In this document: one piece after another, positions 7,880-16,526 of the stretch
How positions within the stretch are numbered: position 1 is the first letter of the stretch
How the letters are laid out: each line of letters opens with the position of its first letter
DNA from: Ramlibacter pinisoli
Lineage (GTDB): Bacteria > Pseudomonadota > Gammaproteobacteria > Burkholderiales > Burkholderiaceae_C
Assembly: GCF_009758015.1 (NCBI RefSeq)
Contig: NZ_WSEL01000003.1
Span: forward strand, 248,001 to 312,000
Direction: 5' to 3'
DNA length: 64,000 nucleotides
Notes under the pieces: model-generated
Databases searched by the model: none
Told to the model about the DNA's origin: nothing
What the model saw: only the letters and a program-made list of their open reading frames with translations
Translations under genes and position numbers: made by a program

Positions 7880-9787
7880 TCAGCTTTTGCTGGCGATGTC
7901 CTGGGCCATCCTCTGGGAGAACGCCTCTAGGGGCATCGCGCCGAGGTCCTTGTTCCCCCGGGCGCGCACTGCAACGGCACCTGCCGCCTTCTCCTTGTCG
8001 CCTACGACCAGGATGTAAGGCAGCTTCTGCAGCGAATGCTCGCGTATTTTATACGTAATTTTCTCGTTGCGCAGATCGAGCTCGACCCTAAGCCCTTGAT
8101 TTTGCAGAGCTTTGGCAACGTCACGGGCGTAATCGGCCTGTCCGTCCGTGATGTTCAGCACGGCCACCTGCACCGGCGCCAGCCACGACGGGAGCGCGCC
8201 GGCATGGTGTTCGACCAGCATACCGATGAAACGCTCCAGGCTGCCGACGATGGCGCGATGCAGCATCACGGGGTGGGCACGCCCGCTGGTCTCCGTGACG
8301 TATTCCGCACCCAGCCGCTCGGCCGTGTTGAAGTCGACCTGCATGGTGCCGCACTGCCACTGCCGGCCCAGCGCGTCCTTCAGCGTGTATTCGATCTTCG
8401 GGCCGTAGAAGGCGCCGTCGCCGGGCGACACCACGAAGTCGACGCCGGAGCGCCGCAGCGCCTCCATGCAGGCGTGTTCAGCCTTGTCCCACAAGGCATC
8501 CGAGCCCACCCGGTTGTCCGGGCGCGTGGCCACCTTGTAGAGGATGTCGGTGAAGCCGAAGTCCTGGTAGACCTGCTGCAGCTTGGTCGTGTACGCCACG
8601 CATTCCTCGAGGATCTGGTCCTCGGTCACGAAGGCATGGCCGTCGTCCTGGGTAAACCCGCGCACGCGCATGATGCCGTGCAGGGCGCCGGACGGCTCGT
8701 TGCGATGGCACTGGCCGAACTCGCCGTACCGCAGCGGCAGGTCGCGGTAGCTGCGCAGCTGCGACTTGAAGATCAGGACGTGCCCCGGGCAGTTCATCGG
8801 CTTGAGCGCGTAGTCACGCTTCTCGCTCTCCGTCGTGAACATGTTCTCGCGGTAGTTCTGCCAGTGACCGGTCTTCTCCCACAGGCTGCGGTCCAGGATC
8901 TGGGGCCCCTTGACCTCCTGGTACCCGGTGTCCTTGTAGACCTGCCGCATGTACTGTTCGACCGCCTGCCAGACCGACCAGCCCTTGGGATGCCAGAACA
9001 CCACGCCGGGCGCCACGTCGTCGATGTGGTACAGGTCCAGCTCCCGCCCGAGCTTGCGGTGGTCGCGCTTCTCGGCCTCTTCCAGCATCGTCAGGTACTG
9101 CTGGAGTTCGTCCTTGGTCGCCCAGGCGGTGCCGTAGACCCGCTGCAGCATCTCGTTGCGATGGTCGCCGCGCCAGTAGGCGCCGGCCACCTTCATCAGC
9201 TTGAAATGCCGAAGTTTGCCGGTGCTGGGCACGTGGGGCCCGCGGCACAGGTCCTCGAAGCCACCCTCGCGGTACAGCGACACGTCTTCGTTCGCCGGGA
9301 TGCTGGCGATGATCTCGGCCTTGTACTGCTCGCCGATGCCCTTGAAATACTCGACGGCCTCGTCGCGCGGCAGCACGCGGCGGCTGACGGGCTCGTCCTT
9401 CGCGGCGAGCTCCCCCATGCGCTTCTCGATGGCCGCCAGGTCCTCGGGCGTGAACGGGCGCTTGTACGAGAAGTCGTAGTAGAAGCCGTTCTCGATCACC
9501 GGCCCGATCGTCACCTGCGCTTCGGGGAACAGCTCCTTGACGGCGTAGGCGAGCAGGTGCGCCGTCGAATGGCGGATCACCTCCAGGCCGTCCGCATCCT
9601 TGGCCGTGACGATGGCCACCGACGCGTCGCGGTCGACCGTGTGCGACGTGTCGACGACCTTCCCGTCCACCTTGCCGGCCAGCGCCGCCTTGGCGAGCCC
9701 CGCCCCGATGGACGCGGCGATGTCGGCCACCGTCACGGGGCCTGGATAGTCACGGCGCGAGCCGTCGGGAAGCGTGATGTGGATCAT
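7880..9787 (-). CDS. thrS: Threonyl-tRNA synthetase
   Basis: 635-residue class II synthetase charging tRNA-Thr. Domains in order are TGS (1-60), the N2 editing domain (about 65-225), the catalytic core with [11 protein letters not shown] and the motif 2 segment [28 protein letters not shown], and an anticodon-binding domain ending [28 protein letters not shown]. Length fits the family. It is the first large gene of the operon and is preceded by a Thr-rich leader peptide and a terminator, so its level should respond to charged tRNA-Thr. Confidence 0.97.
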   Translation of the reverse strand: MIHITLPDGSRRDYPGPVTVADIAASIGAGLAKAALAGKVDGKVVDTSHTVDRDASVAIVTAKDADGLEVIRHSTAHLLAYAVKELFPEAQVTIGPVIENGFYYDFSYKRPFTPEDLAAIEKRMGELAAKDEPVSRRVLPRDEAVEYFKGIGEQYKAEIIASIPANEDVSLYREGGFEDLCRGPHVPSTGKLRHFKLMKVAGAYWRGDHRNEMLQRVYGTAWATKDELQQYLTMLEEAEKRDHRKLGRELDLYHIDDVAPGVVFWHPKGWSVWQAVEQYMRQVYKDTGYQEVKGPQILDRSLWEKTGHWQNYRENMFTTESEKRDYALKPMNCPGHVLIFKSQLRSYRDLPLRYGEFGQCHRNEPSGALHGIMRVRGFTQDDGHAFVTEDQILEECVAYTTKLQQVYQDFGFTDILYKVATRPDNRVGSDALWDKAEHACMEALRRSGVDFVVSPGDGAFYGPKIEYTLKDALGRQWQCGTMQVDFNTAERLGAEYVTETSGRAHPVMLHRAIVGSLERFIGMLVEHHAGALPSWLAPVQVAVLNITDGQADYARDVAKALQNQGLRVELDLRNEKITYKIREHSLQKLPYILVVGDKEKAAGAVAVRARGNKDLGAMPLEAFSQRMAQDIASKS

Positions 9788-9807
9788 GGTGGCAATTTCC
9801 AGCGGGA

Positions 9808-9838
9808 CAAACGAAAAGCGCGGCCTGTAGCCGCGCTC
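9808..9838 (-). terminator. thrS attenuator terminator with alternative antiterminator pairing
   Basis: On the minus strand the stem AGCGCGGC (9837-9830) pairs with GCCGCGCT (9824-9817) around TACAG, followed by TTTTCGTTTG. The 5' half can instead pair upstream: minus-strand GTAGTCGCG (9876-9868) complements CGCGGCTAC (9835-9827) over 9 bp, which would prevent terminator formation. The upstream strand begins 8 nt after the leader-peptide stop codon, so a ribosome at the stop would cover it and one stalled at Thr codons would not. Confidence 0.72.
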
Positions 9839-9883
9839 TTGCCGGAGAACTGGTCAGTCCTGGGTCGCGCGACTACCCGGCCA

Positions 9884-9925
9884 CTACAGGGCCGTGGTTC
9901 CTTCCGGAGTAGTTCGCGGTGTCAT
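9884..9925 (-). CDS. Threonine-rich leader peptide of the thrS operon
   Basis: Short frame on the minus strand encoding MTPRTTPEGTTAL followed by TAG. Five of 13 residues are Thr, using ACA, ACT, ACT, ACC and ACG, so starvation for charged tRNA-Thr should slow translation. AAAGG lies about 11 nt before the ATG. The terminator/antiterminator pair begins just downstream. This is the classic arrangement of ribosome-mediated attenuation; the peptide itself needs no function. The reading is mine from the sequence and no known annotation was consulted. Confidence 0.7.
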   Translation of the reverse strand: MTPRTTPEGTTAL

Positions 9926-10035
9926 AACCGATGCTGCCTTTCTCGCCCTTGTGGATCTCGAATCGGCTCGATTCTAACCCCGCCGCGGCGAATCCGCCCC
10001 CCTTGCCCTCGGCCGCCGTCGGGGCGCCCGGACAC

Positions 10036-10061
10036 AAAAAACCGGGCCGCGAGGGGCCCGG
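10036..10061 (-). terminator. Terminator downstream of aceA
   Basis: On the minus strand CCGGGCC (10060-10054) pairs with GGCCCGG (10048-10042) and is followed by TTTTTTG. It lies 20 nt after the aceA stop and insulates the thrS leader that begins further downstream. Confidence 0.85.
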
Positions 10062-10080
10062 TCGTCGGCAAGTCCCGCGG

Positions 10081-11406
10081 TCAGGCGGCCTTGCGTTCCT
10101 CGAAGAACTGCTCGTCCTCGGTCGACCCCTTGAGCGCCGCCGTGGACGCATTGGCCTCGATGGTCGTGGTGACGGCATCGAAGTAGCCCGTGCCCACCTC
10201 GCGCTGGTGCTTGACGGCCGTGAAGCCCTTGTCGGCCGCCGCGAACTCCTTCTGCTGCAGCTCGACGAAGGCGCTCATGTTGTTGCGGGCGTAGCCGTGG
10301 GCCAGCTCGAACATCGAGTAGTTCAGGCTGTGGAAGCCCGCCAGGGTGATGAACTGGAACTTGTAGCCCATGGCGCCCAACTCCTTCTGGAACCTGGCGA
10401 TCGTGGCGTCGTCGAGGTTCTTCTTCCAGTTGAACGAGGGCGAGCAGTTGTAGGCCAGCAGCTTGCCCGGGAACTTCGCGTGGATCGCGTCCGCGAAGTC
10501 CTTGGCGAACTTCAGGTCCGGCGTGCCCGTCTCGCACCAGATCAGGTCCACGTACTCGGCATAGGCCAGGCCGCGGCTGACGGCCTGGTCGAAGCCCTTG
10601 CGGGTGCGGTAGAAGCCCTCGACGGTGCGCTCGCCGGTGCAGAACGGCAGGTCGATCGGATCGACGTCGCTGGTCACCAGGTCGGCGGCCTCGGCATCGG
10701 TGCGGGCCAGCAGGATGGTGGGCACGCCCATCACGTCGGCGGCCAAGCGGGCCGCCACCAGCTTGGCCACCGCTTCGCGGGTGGGCACCAGCACCTTGCC
10801 GCCCATGTGGCCGCACTTCTTCACCGAGGCGAGCTGGTCCTCGAAGTGCACGCCGGCGGCGCCCGCCTCGATCATGGCCTTCATCAGCTCGAAGGCATTC
10901 AGCACGCCACCGAAACCTGCCTCGGCGTCGGCGACGATGGGCGCGAAGTAGTCGACATAGCCCTCGTCGCCGGGCCCCTTGCCTTCGCTCCACTGGATCT
11001 GGTCGGCGCGCTGGAAGGTGTTGTTGATCTTCTTGACCACCTTGGGCACCGAGTCCACCGCGTACAGCGACTGGTCGGGGTACATCTCGCCGGTGCTGTT
11101 GGCATCGCCGGCAACCTGCCATCCCGACAGGTAGATGCCCTTCAGGCCGGCCTTGACCTGCTGCATGGCCTGGTTGCCCGTCAAGGCACCCAGGGTGTTC
11201 ACGAAGGGCTCCGTGTTCAGCAGCGTCCAGAGCTTGTCGGCGCCGCGGTGAGCCAGCGTGTGCTCGATGGCCAGCGAGCCGCGCAGGCGCACGACGTCGG
11301 CGGCGCTGTAGCCGCGCTTGATGCCCTTCCAGCGCGGGTTCTCCGCCCAGTCACGTTCCAGTTCGGCGATCTGCTGTTCGCGGCTGAGGTGGGTCCAGTG
11401 GGTCAT
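10081..11406 (-). CDS. aceA: Isocitrate lyase
   Basis: 441-residue cytoplasmic enzyme cleaving isocitrate to glyoxylate and succinate, the first step of the glyoxylate shunt for growth on acetate or fatty acids. It is a TIM-barrel protein with the family signature KKCGHMGGK, whose catalytic Cys is about C198, plus [10 protein letters not shown] and [11 protein letters not shown] 11406 is preferred because GGAG lies 8 nt upstream; an in-frame ATG at 11415 is only 3 nt from it. It is monocistronic with its own terminator. Two palindromes 60-110 nt upstream are probable operators. No malate synthase gene is present here. Confidence 0.96.
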   Translation of the reverse strand: MTHWTHLSREQQIAELERDWAENPRWKGIKRGYSAADVVRLRGSLAIEHTLAHRGADKLWTLLNTEPFVNTLGALTGNQAMQQVKAGLKGIYLSGWQVAGDANSTGEMYPDQSLYAVDSVPKVVKKINNTFQRADQIQWSEGKGPGDEGYVDYFAPIVADAEAGFGGVLNAFELMKAMIEAGAAGVHFEDQLASVKKCGHMGGKVLVPTREAVAKLVAARLAADVMGVPTILLARTDAEAADLVTSDVDPIDLPFCTGERTVEGFYRTRKGFDQAVSRGLAYAEYVDLIWCETGTPDLKFAKDFADAIHAKFPGKLLAYNCSPSFNWKKNLDDATIARFQKELGAMGYKFQFITLAGFHSLNYSMFELAHGYARNNMSAFVELQQKEFAAADKGFTAVKHQREVGTGYFDAVTTTIEANASTAALKGSTEDEQFFEERKAA

Positions 11407-11468
11407 CGCATTCACTCCGTTGGTTGATTGAACCGGCCGACGCAGCGGGGCGTCGTTGCGATGACTTT

Positions 11469-11516
11469 AAGTCTTCTAGAAGACTTCGCGGAGATCTTGT
11501 ATCTTATAGAAGACTA
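11469..11516. promoter_or_regulatory. Tandem palindromic operator sites upstream of aceA
   Basis: A perfect 18-bp palindrome, AAGTCTTCTAGAAGACTT, spans 11469-11486. A second copy at 11499-11516 matches it at 13 of 18 positions, sharing TCTT-N-TAGAAGACT. Centres are 30 bp apart, close to three helical turns, so two dimers could bind the same face. A TATAAG -10-like element lies inside the second site on the minus strand, suggesting control of aceA transcription. The cognate regulator is not identifiable here. Confidence 0.6.
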
Positions 11517-11577
11517 AATATTTTTCCCTTATCTTTCAACCACTTAATCTCTAGATTTCGCAATGCGGCGAGCGGTC

Positions 11578-11633
11578 TCTCATATCGAGAAAAAATGACG
11601 CGACGCAGCATTCGCTCTTTTCGCGATATGAAA
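11578..11633. repeat. Inverted repeat in the aceA / EamA transporter intergenic region
   Basis: A 16-nt arm at 11578-11593 is the inverse of 11618-11633 at 14 of 16 positions (core TTTTC-N-CGATATGA), with a 24-nt spacer. It differs from the aceA palindromes and lies nearer the rightward transporter gene. It could be an operator or a cruciform. The rest of 11407-11704 shows no convincing gene. Confidence 0.45.
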
Positions 11634-11704
11634 GACGATCGCACGCCCGTGAAACCGGCAGGAGCGCTCGCGGTCGACCGGGAACTGCCAGCCGCTGGGG
11701 CAAG

Positions 11705-12625
11705 ATGCGCGCTTTTGCGGCTCGCCCGATGTCCCCTCGTCCCGTCGCCTGCGCCTGCCTGGCCCTCAGCATGGCGCTCGTCGGCAGTTACGTCGCCCTG
11801 TCCAAGCCGCTCGTCGCGGCGCTGCCGGTCTTCCTCCTGGCCTGGCTGCGCTTCGCCATCGGCGGCCTGGCGATGGTGCACTGGGTCCGCAAGCCGGCCG
11901 ACGAAGCAGCCCTCAGCCGGTCGACCCGCCGGCTCGTCTTCCTCGAATCCCTGCTCGGTAACTTCCTCTTCACCATCTGCATGCTGTACGGCGTCAGCAT
12001 GACCAGTGCCGTGTCGGCGGGCGTGATCATGGCGTCCATCCCCGCCGTGGTCGCCATCCTGAGCTGGACCTTCCTTGGCGAGCGGATCCCGGAGCGCGTC
12101 TGGGGCGCGGTGGCGTGCGCCGTGGCCGGCATCGGCCTGCTGGCGCTGGGCAAGGAGGACACAGGCGACTCGTCCGATGCCGTCCTCGGCAACCTGCTGG
12201 TCGTCGGCGCAGTGCTCTGCGAGGCCTCCTATGCGGTCATCGGCAAGAAGCTGACGGGCGCGCTGGGCCCGAGGCGCATCACGTCCCTGGTGAACCTGTG
12301 GGGGCTGGCGCTGATGACGCCGCTGGGGCTTTACCAGGCCTGGGGATTCGATTTCGGCGCCATCCGCCCGGGAACCTGGCTGCTCCTGCTGTTCTATTCG
12401 CTGGCGGCCAGCGTCTGGAGCGTCTGGTTGTGGATGACCGGCCTGCGGCACGTGCCGGCGGCCCTGGGTGGGGTGTTCACGGTGATGCTGCCGGTGACGG
12501 CGGCGCTGGTGGGCGTCGTCGCCCTGGGCGAACCGTTCGGTCCGCGCCAGGCAGTCGCATTCGGCCTGGCCCTGGCCGGTGTGCTGCTGGCCACCCTGCG
12601 CAAGCGCTCCGCCGCCGCGCCCTGA
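11705..12625 (+). CDS. EamA/DMT-family transporter
   Basis: 306-residue inner-membrane protein with about ten hydrophobic helices in two EamA repeats (roughly 15-135 and 160-295), typical of drug/metabolite exporters such as RhaT or YdcZ relatives. Substrate cannot be read from the sequence. The start is ATG 11705, or ATG 11729 (MSPRPVACACL), which would start closer to the first helix. It is convergent with the Lrp gene (12 nt gap) and divergent from aceA. Confidence 0.85.
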   Translation: MRAFAARPMSPRPVACACLALSMALVGSYVALSKPLVAALPVFLLAWLRFAIGGLAMVHWVRKPADEAALSRSTRRLVFLESLLGNFLFTICMLYGVSMTSAVSAGVIMASIPAVVAILSWTFLGERIPERVWGAVACAVAGIGLLALGKEDTGDSSDAVLGNLLVVGAVLCEASYAVIGKKLTGALGPRRITSLVNLWGLALMTPLGLYQAWGFDFGAIRPGTWLLLLFYSLAASVWSVWLWMTGLRHVPAALGGVFTVMLPVTAALVGVVALGEPFGPRQAVAFGLALAGVLLATLRKRSAAAP

Positions 12626-12637
12626 CCACAGCCAACC

Positions 12638-13132
12638 TCAGCGTCCCGTCACTTTCCGGATCGCCGGCTTGATGTTCTCGCGCCGGGCCGGCAGCACCGC
12701 CGCGTTCTCGCGCGGCATGTTCAGCACTATGCTGGTCGAGGTCTCGGTCAGGAGGCAGAACTTCGTGACCACGGCGTCGAGGTGCTCGACGTCGATGACC
12801 GCGATCTCCAGGATCCAGCTGTCCTCGCCCGTGACATTGAAGGCGTTGATGACCTCCGGCGTCTGCTCGATCAGCTTCACCACCCGGGCGTACTCCACCC
12901 GCCCCACCCGCACGACCGCCCGGATCCCGTAGCCGAGGCGGCCGTGGTCGACCACCGCGCGGTAGCCCTTGATGACCCCCTGCAGCTCCAGCTTGCGAAC
13001 GCGCTCGGTGACTGCGGGCTGCGACAGGTGGACGCGGCGGCCGAGTTCGGCCATCGAGATGCGCGCGTCCTGCTGCAACTCGGCCAGGATGCGGCTGTCG
13101 TAGGCGTCGAAACTGGATTCTTCTGTCGCCAT
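12638..13132 (-). CDS. Lrp/AsnC-family transcriptional regulator
   Basis: 164 residues. The N-terminal winged helix-turn-helix (DSRILAELQQDARISMAELGRRVHLSQPAVTERVRKLE) is followed by a RAM/AsnC ligand-binding domain (VINAFNVTGEDSWILEIAVIDVEHLDAVVTKF). ATG 13132 is used, with AAAGG upstream; a TTG three codons earlier is less likely. It is transcribed divergently from an EamA transporter across an 89-bp gap with an inverted repeat. By analogy with many Lrp-transporter pairs it may control that exporter in response to an amino acid. Confidence 0.9.
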   Translation of the reverse strand: MATEESSFDAYDSRILAELQQDARISMAELGRRVHLSQPAVTERVRKLELQGVIKGYRAVVDHGRLGYGIRAVVRVGRVEYARVVKLIEQTPEVINAFNVTGEDSWILEIAVIDVEHLDAVVTKFCLLTETSTSIVLNMPRENAAVLPARRENIKPAIRKVTGR

Positions 13133-13151
13133 GGCTTCCAACCTTTCTTTT

Positions 13152-13177
13152 CAAGGCACCTTCGATTTGTGGCCTTG
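13152..13177. promoter_or_regulatory. Inverted repeat between the Lrp regulator and transporter genes
   Basis: CAAGGC (13152-13157) and GCCTTG (13172-13177) are separated by 14 nt in the divergent intergenic region. Position suggests an Lrp-type operator. The arms are short and the call is tentative. Confidence 0.35.
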
Positions 13178-13221
13178 GATTGTCCATGGAATGTGGCGAT
13201 CCGGCGATCTAGCATCGCAAC

Positions 13222-14124
13222 ATGCGAACCGCCACCATCGGCGCCGGCCCGCGGCCCGGCCACCTGCTCGTCCCCGCCCTGCTCGCCTGCTACCTCGTCT
13301 GGGGTTCGACCTACCTGGCCATCCGGCTGGCCCTCGAGAGCTTCCCGCCCTTCTTCCAGATGGGCACCCGCTTCCTGGCGGCGGGCGGCCTGCTGCTCGC
13401 CTGGTCCGCCGGCCGGGGCGGTGCGTGGCCGACTGCGGCGCAGTGGCGCAATGCGGCCATCGTCGGCACGTTGATGCTCGGGCTGGGCATGGGCCTGACG
13501 GCCACGGCGGAGCAGTCCGTGGGGTCGGGCCTGGTCGCCGCCTTCATTGCCGTCGTGCCGGTCCTGGTGTGCCTGTGGGGGCTGCTGGTCGGCCAGAGGC
13601 CGCGGCGACTCGAATTGGCCGGCATGGCGGTCGGCCTGGCGGGCGTCCTGCTGCTGCTGCGCGGTGCCAGCTTCGGCGGCTCCCCGGCGGCCATCGGGTG
13701 CATGGCGGCCGCCACACTGGCCTGGTCGCTTGGCTCCGTCCTCTCGGCAACGCGCCTTCCGCTGGCCCCCGGCGCGGCCGGCTTTGCGAGCGAAATGTTG
13801 TGCGGCGGCGCGGCGTTGATGCTGGTTTCTCTCGTGCTGGGTGAGCAGCCGCAATGGCCGCCGCAGACGCACGCCGCGCTCGCCTGGCTGTACCTCGTGG
13901 GGGCCGGATCGCTCGTGGCGTTCAGCGCCTACCTATACCTTCTGGGCCACGCGCCGCCCGCCCTGGCGACCAGCTATGCGTTCGTGAACCCAGTCATCGC
14001 GCTCCTGCTGGGTGTGGGATTCGCCGGCGAGAACGTCAGCGGCGCCGAGTGGGCCGCCTGCGCCGTGATCCTGGGTGGCGTGATGCTGATCCTGCGAGGG
14101 AAGGTGGAGGCCAAGTCGGCTTGA
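13222..14124 (+). CDS. EamA/DMT-family transporter (YedA-like)
   Basis: 300-residue inner-membrane exporter with about ten helices in two EamA units. The N-terminal LVWGSTYLAIRLALESFPPFF is characteristic of the YedA/RarD-type branch. It is probably an amino-acid or metabolite exporter controlled by the divergent Lrp protein. It starts at ATG 13222; no strong Shine-Dalgarno is visible. Confidence 0.86.
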   Translation: MRTATIGAGPRPGHLLVPALLACYLVWGSTYLAIRLALESFPPFFQMGTRFLAAGGLLLAWSAGRGGAWPTAAQWRNAAIVGTLMLGLGMGLTATAEQSVGSGLVAAFIAVVPVLVCLWGLLVGQRPRRLELAGMAVGLAGVLLLLRGASFGGSPAAIGCMAAATLAWSLGSVLSATRLPLAPGAAGFASEMLCGGAALMLVSLVLGEQPQWPPQTHAALAWLYLVGAGSLVAFSAYLYLLGHAPPALATSYAFVNPVIALLLGVGFAGENVSGAEWAACAVILGGVMLILRGKVEAKSA

Positions 14125-14261
14125 AAAAAAACGACAGCCTCCAGTGAAAAACGCCTTTTTCCCCTTGGAAGCCCGCTTTTTCTCCCTTAGCATCCGCTCT
14201 GCCAGTGGGTCTCGAGATTTTTCCATTGGTGAACACTCAACTTCTAGAAGGAAATCAAGTC

Positions 14262-14708
14262 ATGGCAACTGCAAAGAAAGCTGCGGCAAAAAAGGCGCCC
14301 GCCAAGAAGGCTGCCCCCGCGAAGAAGGCTGCGGTCAAGAAGGCCCCGGCGAAGAAGGCGGCAGCACCGGCGAAGAAGGCCGCTGCCAAGAAGGCTGCTC
14401 CGGCTAAGAAGGCCGCTCCGGCGAAGAAGGCCGCCGTGAAGAAGGCCCCCGCCAAGAAGCGCACCCCCAATGCGGCGTTCATGAAGGCGCTGACCCCGAG
14501 CCCGCAACTGGCCGCCGTCGTCGGCTCCGCCCCGCTGCCCCGCACCGAAGTGGTCAGCAAGCTGTGGGCTTACATCAAGAAGAACAAGCTGCAGGACTCC
14601 GTGAACAAGCGCATGGTCAATGCCGACGCGAAGCTCAAGGACATCTTCGGCAAGTCGCAAGTCTCGATGTTCGAGATGGCCGGCCTGATCGGCAAGCATG
14701 TGAAGTAA
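14262..14708 (+). CDS. SWIB/MDM2-domain protein with a histone-H1-like Lys/Ala tail
   Basis: 148 residues. Residues 1-75 are repeated AKK, APAKK and AVKK units, a highly basic low-complexity tail like histone H1 or AlgP. Residues about 80-148 form a SWIB domain (TPSPQLAAVVGSAPLPRTEVVSKLWAYIKKNKLQD, then DIFGKSQVSMFEMAGLIGKHVK). SWIB domains are best known from eukaryotic chromatin remodellers, but bacterial versions exist in Chlamydia and betaproteobacteria. It is probably a nucleoid-associated DNA-binding protein. ATG 14262 is preceded by AAGGAAATC. It is monocistronic with its own strong terminator. Confidence 0.88.
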   Translation: MATAKKAAAKKAPAKKAAPAKKAAVKKAPAKKAAAPAKKAAAKKAAPAKKAAPAKKAAVKKAPAKKRTPNAAFMKALTPSPQLAAVVGSAPLPRTEVVSKLWAYIKKNKLQDSVNKRMVNADAKLKDIFGKSQVSMFEMAGLIGKHVK

Positions 14709-14732
14709 CTGGCTACCGCCAGCAATGAAAAA

Positions 14733-14756
14733 GGGCCGCGCAAGCGGCCCTTTTTT
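14733..14756 (+). terminator. Terminator of the SWIB gene
   Basis: GGGCCGC (14733-14739) pairs with GCGGCCC around GCAA, then TTTTTT at 14751-14756. It lies 25 nt after the stop codon. Confidence 0.92.
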
Positions 14757-14784
14757 CTTGTACGCCGCGCCCGCGGCCGCCGCG

Positions 14785-16488
14785 TCAGCCGCGCCGCAGG
14801 GCGGCGTCCCGGATGGCGCTGAGCGTGCCACGCGTCGTGATCACCTCCGGATCCAGCATCACCTCGATCAGGGTGCCCTGGGGCCGCTCCAGGGCGGCCA
14901 CGAACTCCGGCTCGAACTCGGCTGTCTTCGTGATGCGCACTCCCGCGTAGCCGTAGGCACGGGCCAGGCCCACGAAGTCGGGGTTGGCCAGCTGCGTGCC
15001 ATGCACGTGCTGCGGGTAGTCGCGCTCCTGGTGCATGCGGATGGTGCCGAACATGCCGTTGTTCAACAGCACGATGATGCTCTTGCCCCCGAATTGCGCC
15101 GCGGTGGCCAGTTCCTGGCCATTCATGAGGAAGTCGCCGTCGCCCGCGATCGTGAACGCGGTCCGCCCGGTCAGCAGGTTCGCGGCGATGCCGGCCGGCA
15201 CCCCGTAGCCCATCGCGCCCACGGTGGGCGCCAGCTGCGTCTTGTGGCCCTTGGCCAGTCCGTTGTGGCGGAAGAAGCGGTGCACCCAGCTGGCGAAGTT
15301 GCCGGCGCCGTTGGTGAGGACCGCGTCCGCCGGCAGGCGCTTCTGCAGCACGGCCACGATGGCCGGCATGTCGATTCCGCCCGGTAGCGCCTGCGGCACC
15401 AGGTTGGCCTCGTAGTCGGCATGCACGCCCTCGCTCCAGGCCTGCCAGGGCACTTCCGGCGGCGCGGTCAGCACCTCCAGCGACCGGGCGGCCGCGTTCA
15501 TGGTGGCATTGATCGCCAGGTCGGCCTGGTAGACGCGGTGCAGTTCCTCGGCGCTCGCATGGATGTGCACCAACTTCTGCGTGGGCCGCGGCGCCTTCAG
15601 CAGCGTGTAGCCGCCGGTCGTCATCTCGCCCAGGCGCGGCCCGATGGCCAGCACCAGGTCGCTCTCGCGGATGCGCGCCGCCAGCTTCGGGTTGATCCCG
15701 ATGCCGACGTCGCCGGCATACAGCGGATGGTGGTTGTCGAAGGTGTCCTGGAACCGGAACGCGTTGCCCACCGGCAGCCTCCAGTTCTCGGCGAAGCGCT
15801 GCAGGGCCTGCGCCGCCTGGGGCGTCCAGCCGCCGCCGCCGGCGATGACGATCGGCCGCTGCGCCGCCAGCAGCATCTCGCGCAGGCGGCGCAGGGAACC
15901 GGGATCGCTCCACGCCTCGGCGGGCTCCACGCGGGCCAGCGGCGACGCACTGGTGGTCTTGGCCAGCATGTCCTCCGGCAGCACGAGGACGACGGGGCCA
16001 GGCCGGCCGTTCATCGCCGTCGCGAAGGCGCGCGCGATGTACTCGGGAATGCGATCCGCCTCGTCGATGCGCTCGACCCGCTTGGCCATGCCCTTGGTGC
16101 TGGGACCGAAGAAGCTGGTGTATTCGACTTCCTGGAACGCCTCGCGGTCGCGCTGGTCGGAGGCGACGTCGCCGACGAACAGCACCATCGGCGTGGAGTC
16201 CTGGAATGCGGTGTGGACGCCGATCGAGGCGTTGGTCGCGCCGGGCCCCCGGGTCACCAAGCAGACGCCAGGCCGGCCGGTGAGCTTGCCCGCTGCCTCG
16301 GCCATGAATGCCGCCCCGCCCTCCTGCCGGTTGATGACGAACCGGATGGCGTCCTGGTGGTGGTGGAAGCCGTCGAGGACGGCCAGGAAGCTTTCGCCGG
16401 GAACGCCGAATGCATGCGTCACGCCTTGCGCGACGAGGCACTCGACAATCAGGTGGCCAGCGAGGACGGGGGTGCGTTCAGATGCCAT
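14785..16488 (-). CDS. Thiamine-pyrophosphate enzyme, acetolactate-synthase-like
   Basis: 567-residue TPP-dependent enzyme with the POX-family layout: N-terminal PYR domain with the cofactor-activating Glu (NRQEGGAAFMAEA, E56), central domain (about 190-325), and C-terminal PP domain with the GDGDFLMNGQEL...NN TPP/Mg motif. It cleaves or joins C-C bonds of a 2-keto acid; the exact substrate is not readable. It lacks a regulatory small subunit next door, so it is more likely a catabolic or orphan enzyme than the biosynthetic IlvB. It is divergent from the TetR gene, with a shared operator between them, and is probably part of the adjacent catabolic cluster. Confidence 0.85.
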   Translation of the reverse strand: MASERTPVLAGHLIVECLVAQGVTHAFGVPGESFLAVLDGFHHHQDAIRFVINRQEGGAAFMAEAAGKLTGRPGVCLVTRGPGATNASIGVHTAFQDSTPMVLFVGDVASDQRDREAFQEVEYTSFFGPSTKGMAKRVERIDEADRIPEYIARAFATAMNGRPGPVVLVLPEDMLAKTTSASPLARVEPAEAWSDPGSLRRLREMLLAAQRPIVIAGGGGWTPQAAQALQRFAENWRLPVGNAFRFQDTFDNHHPLYAGDVGIGINPKLAARIRESDLVLAIGPRLGEMTTGGYTLLKAPRPTQKLVHIHASAEELHRVYQADLAINATMNAAARSLEVLTAPPEVPWQAWSEGVHADYEANLVPQALPGGIDMPAIVAVLQKRLPADAVLTNGAGNFASWVHRFFRHNGLAKGHKTQLAPTVGAMGYGVPAGIAANLLTGRTAFTIAGDGDFLMNGQELATAAQFGGKSIIVLLNNGMFGTIRMHQERDYPQHVHGTQLANPDFVGLARAYGYAGVRITKTAEFEPEFVAALERPQGTLIEVMLDPEVITTRGTLSAIRDAALRRG

Positions 16489-16498
16489 CGGCTTGACT

Positions 16499-16520
16499 GG
16501 ATTAACCAGAAGGTGAATTA
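16499..16520. promoter_or_regulatory. Imperfect TetR-type operator between the TPP enzyme and tetR
   Basis: The arm GTGAATTA (16513-16520) is identical to one arm of the operator at 17238-17259. The opposite arm GGATTAAC (16499-16506) matches 5 of 8 positions, with the same 6-nt spacing. It lies in the 38-bp divergent gap, so a bound dimer would affect both genes. Confidence 0.55.
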
Positions 16521-16526
16521 TTTGCC

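Noticed and set aside
9873..10178. A 101-codon frame covering the thrS leader region
   Set aside because: It is in a different frame from the Thr-rich leader, overlaps the aceA terminator, and has no start signal or motif.
14262..14490. A tandem DNA repeat or minisatellite
   Set aside because: The repetition is coding (AKK/APAKK units) and explained by the basic protein tail; units are not identical in length.
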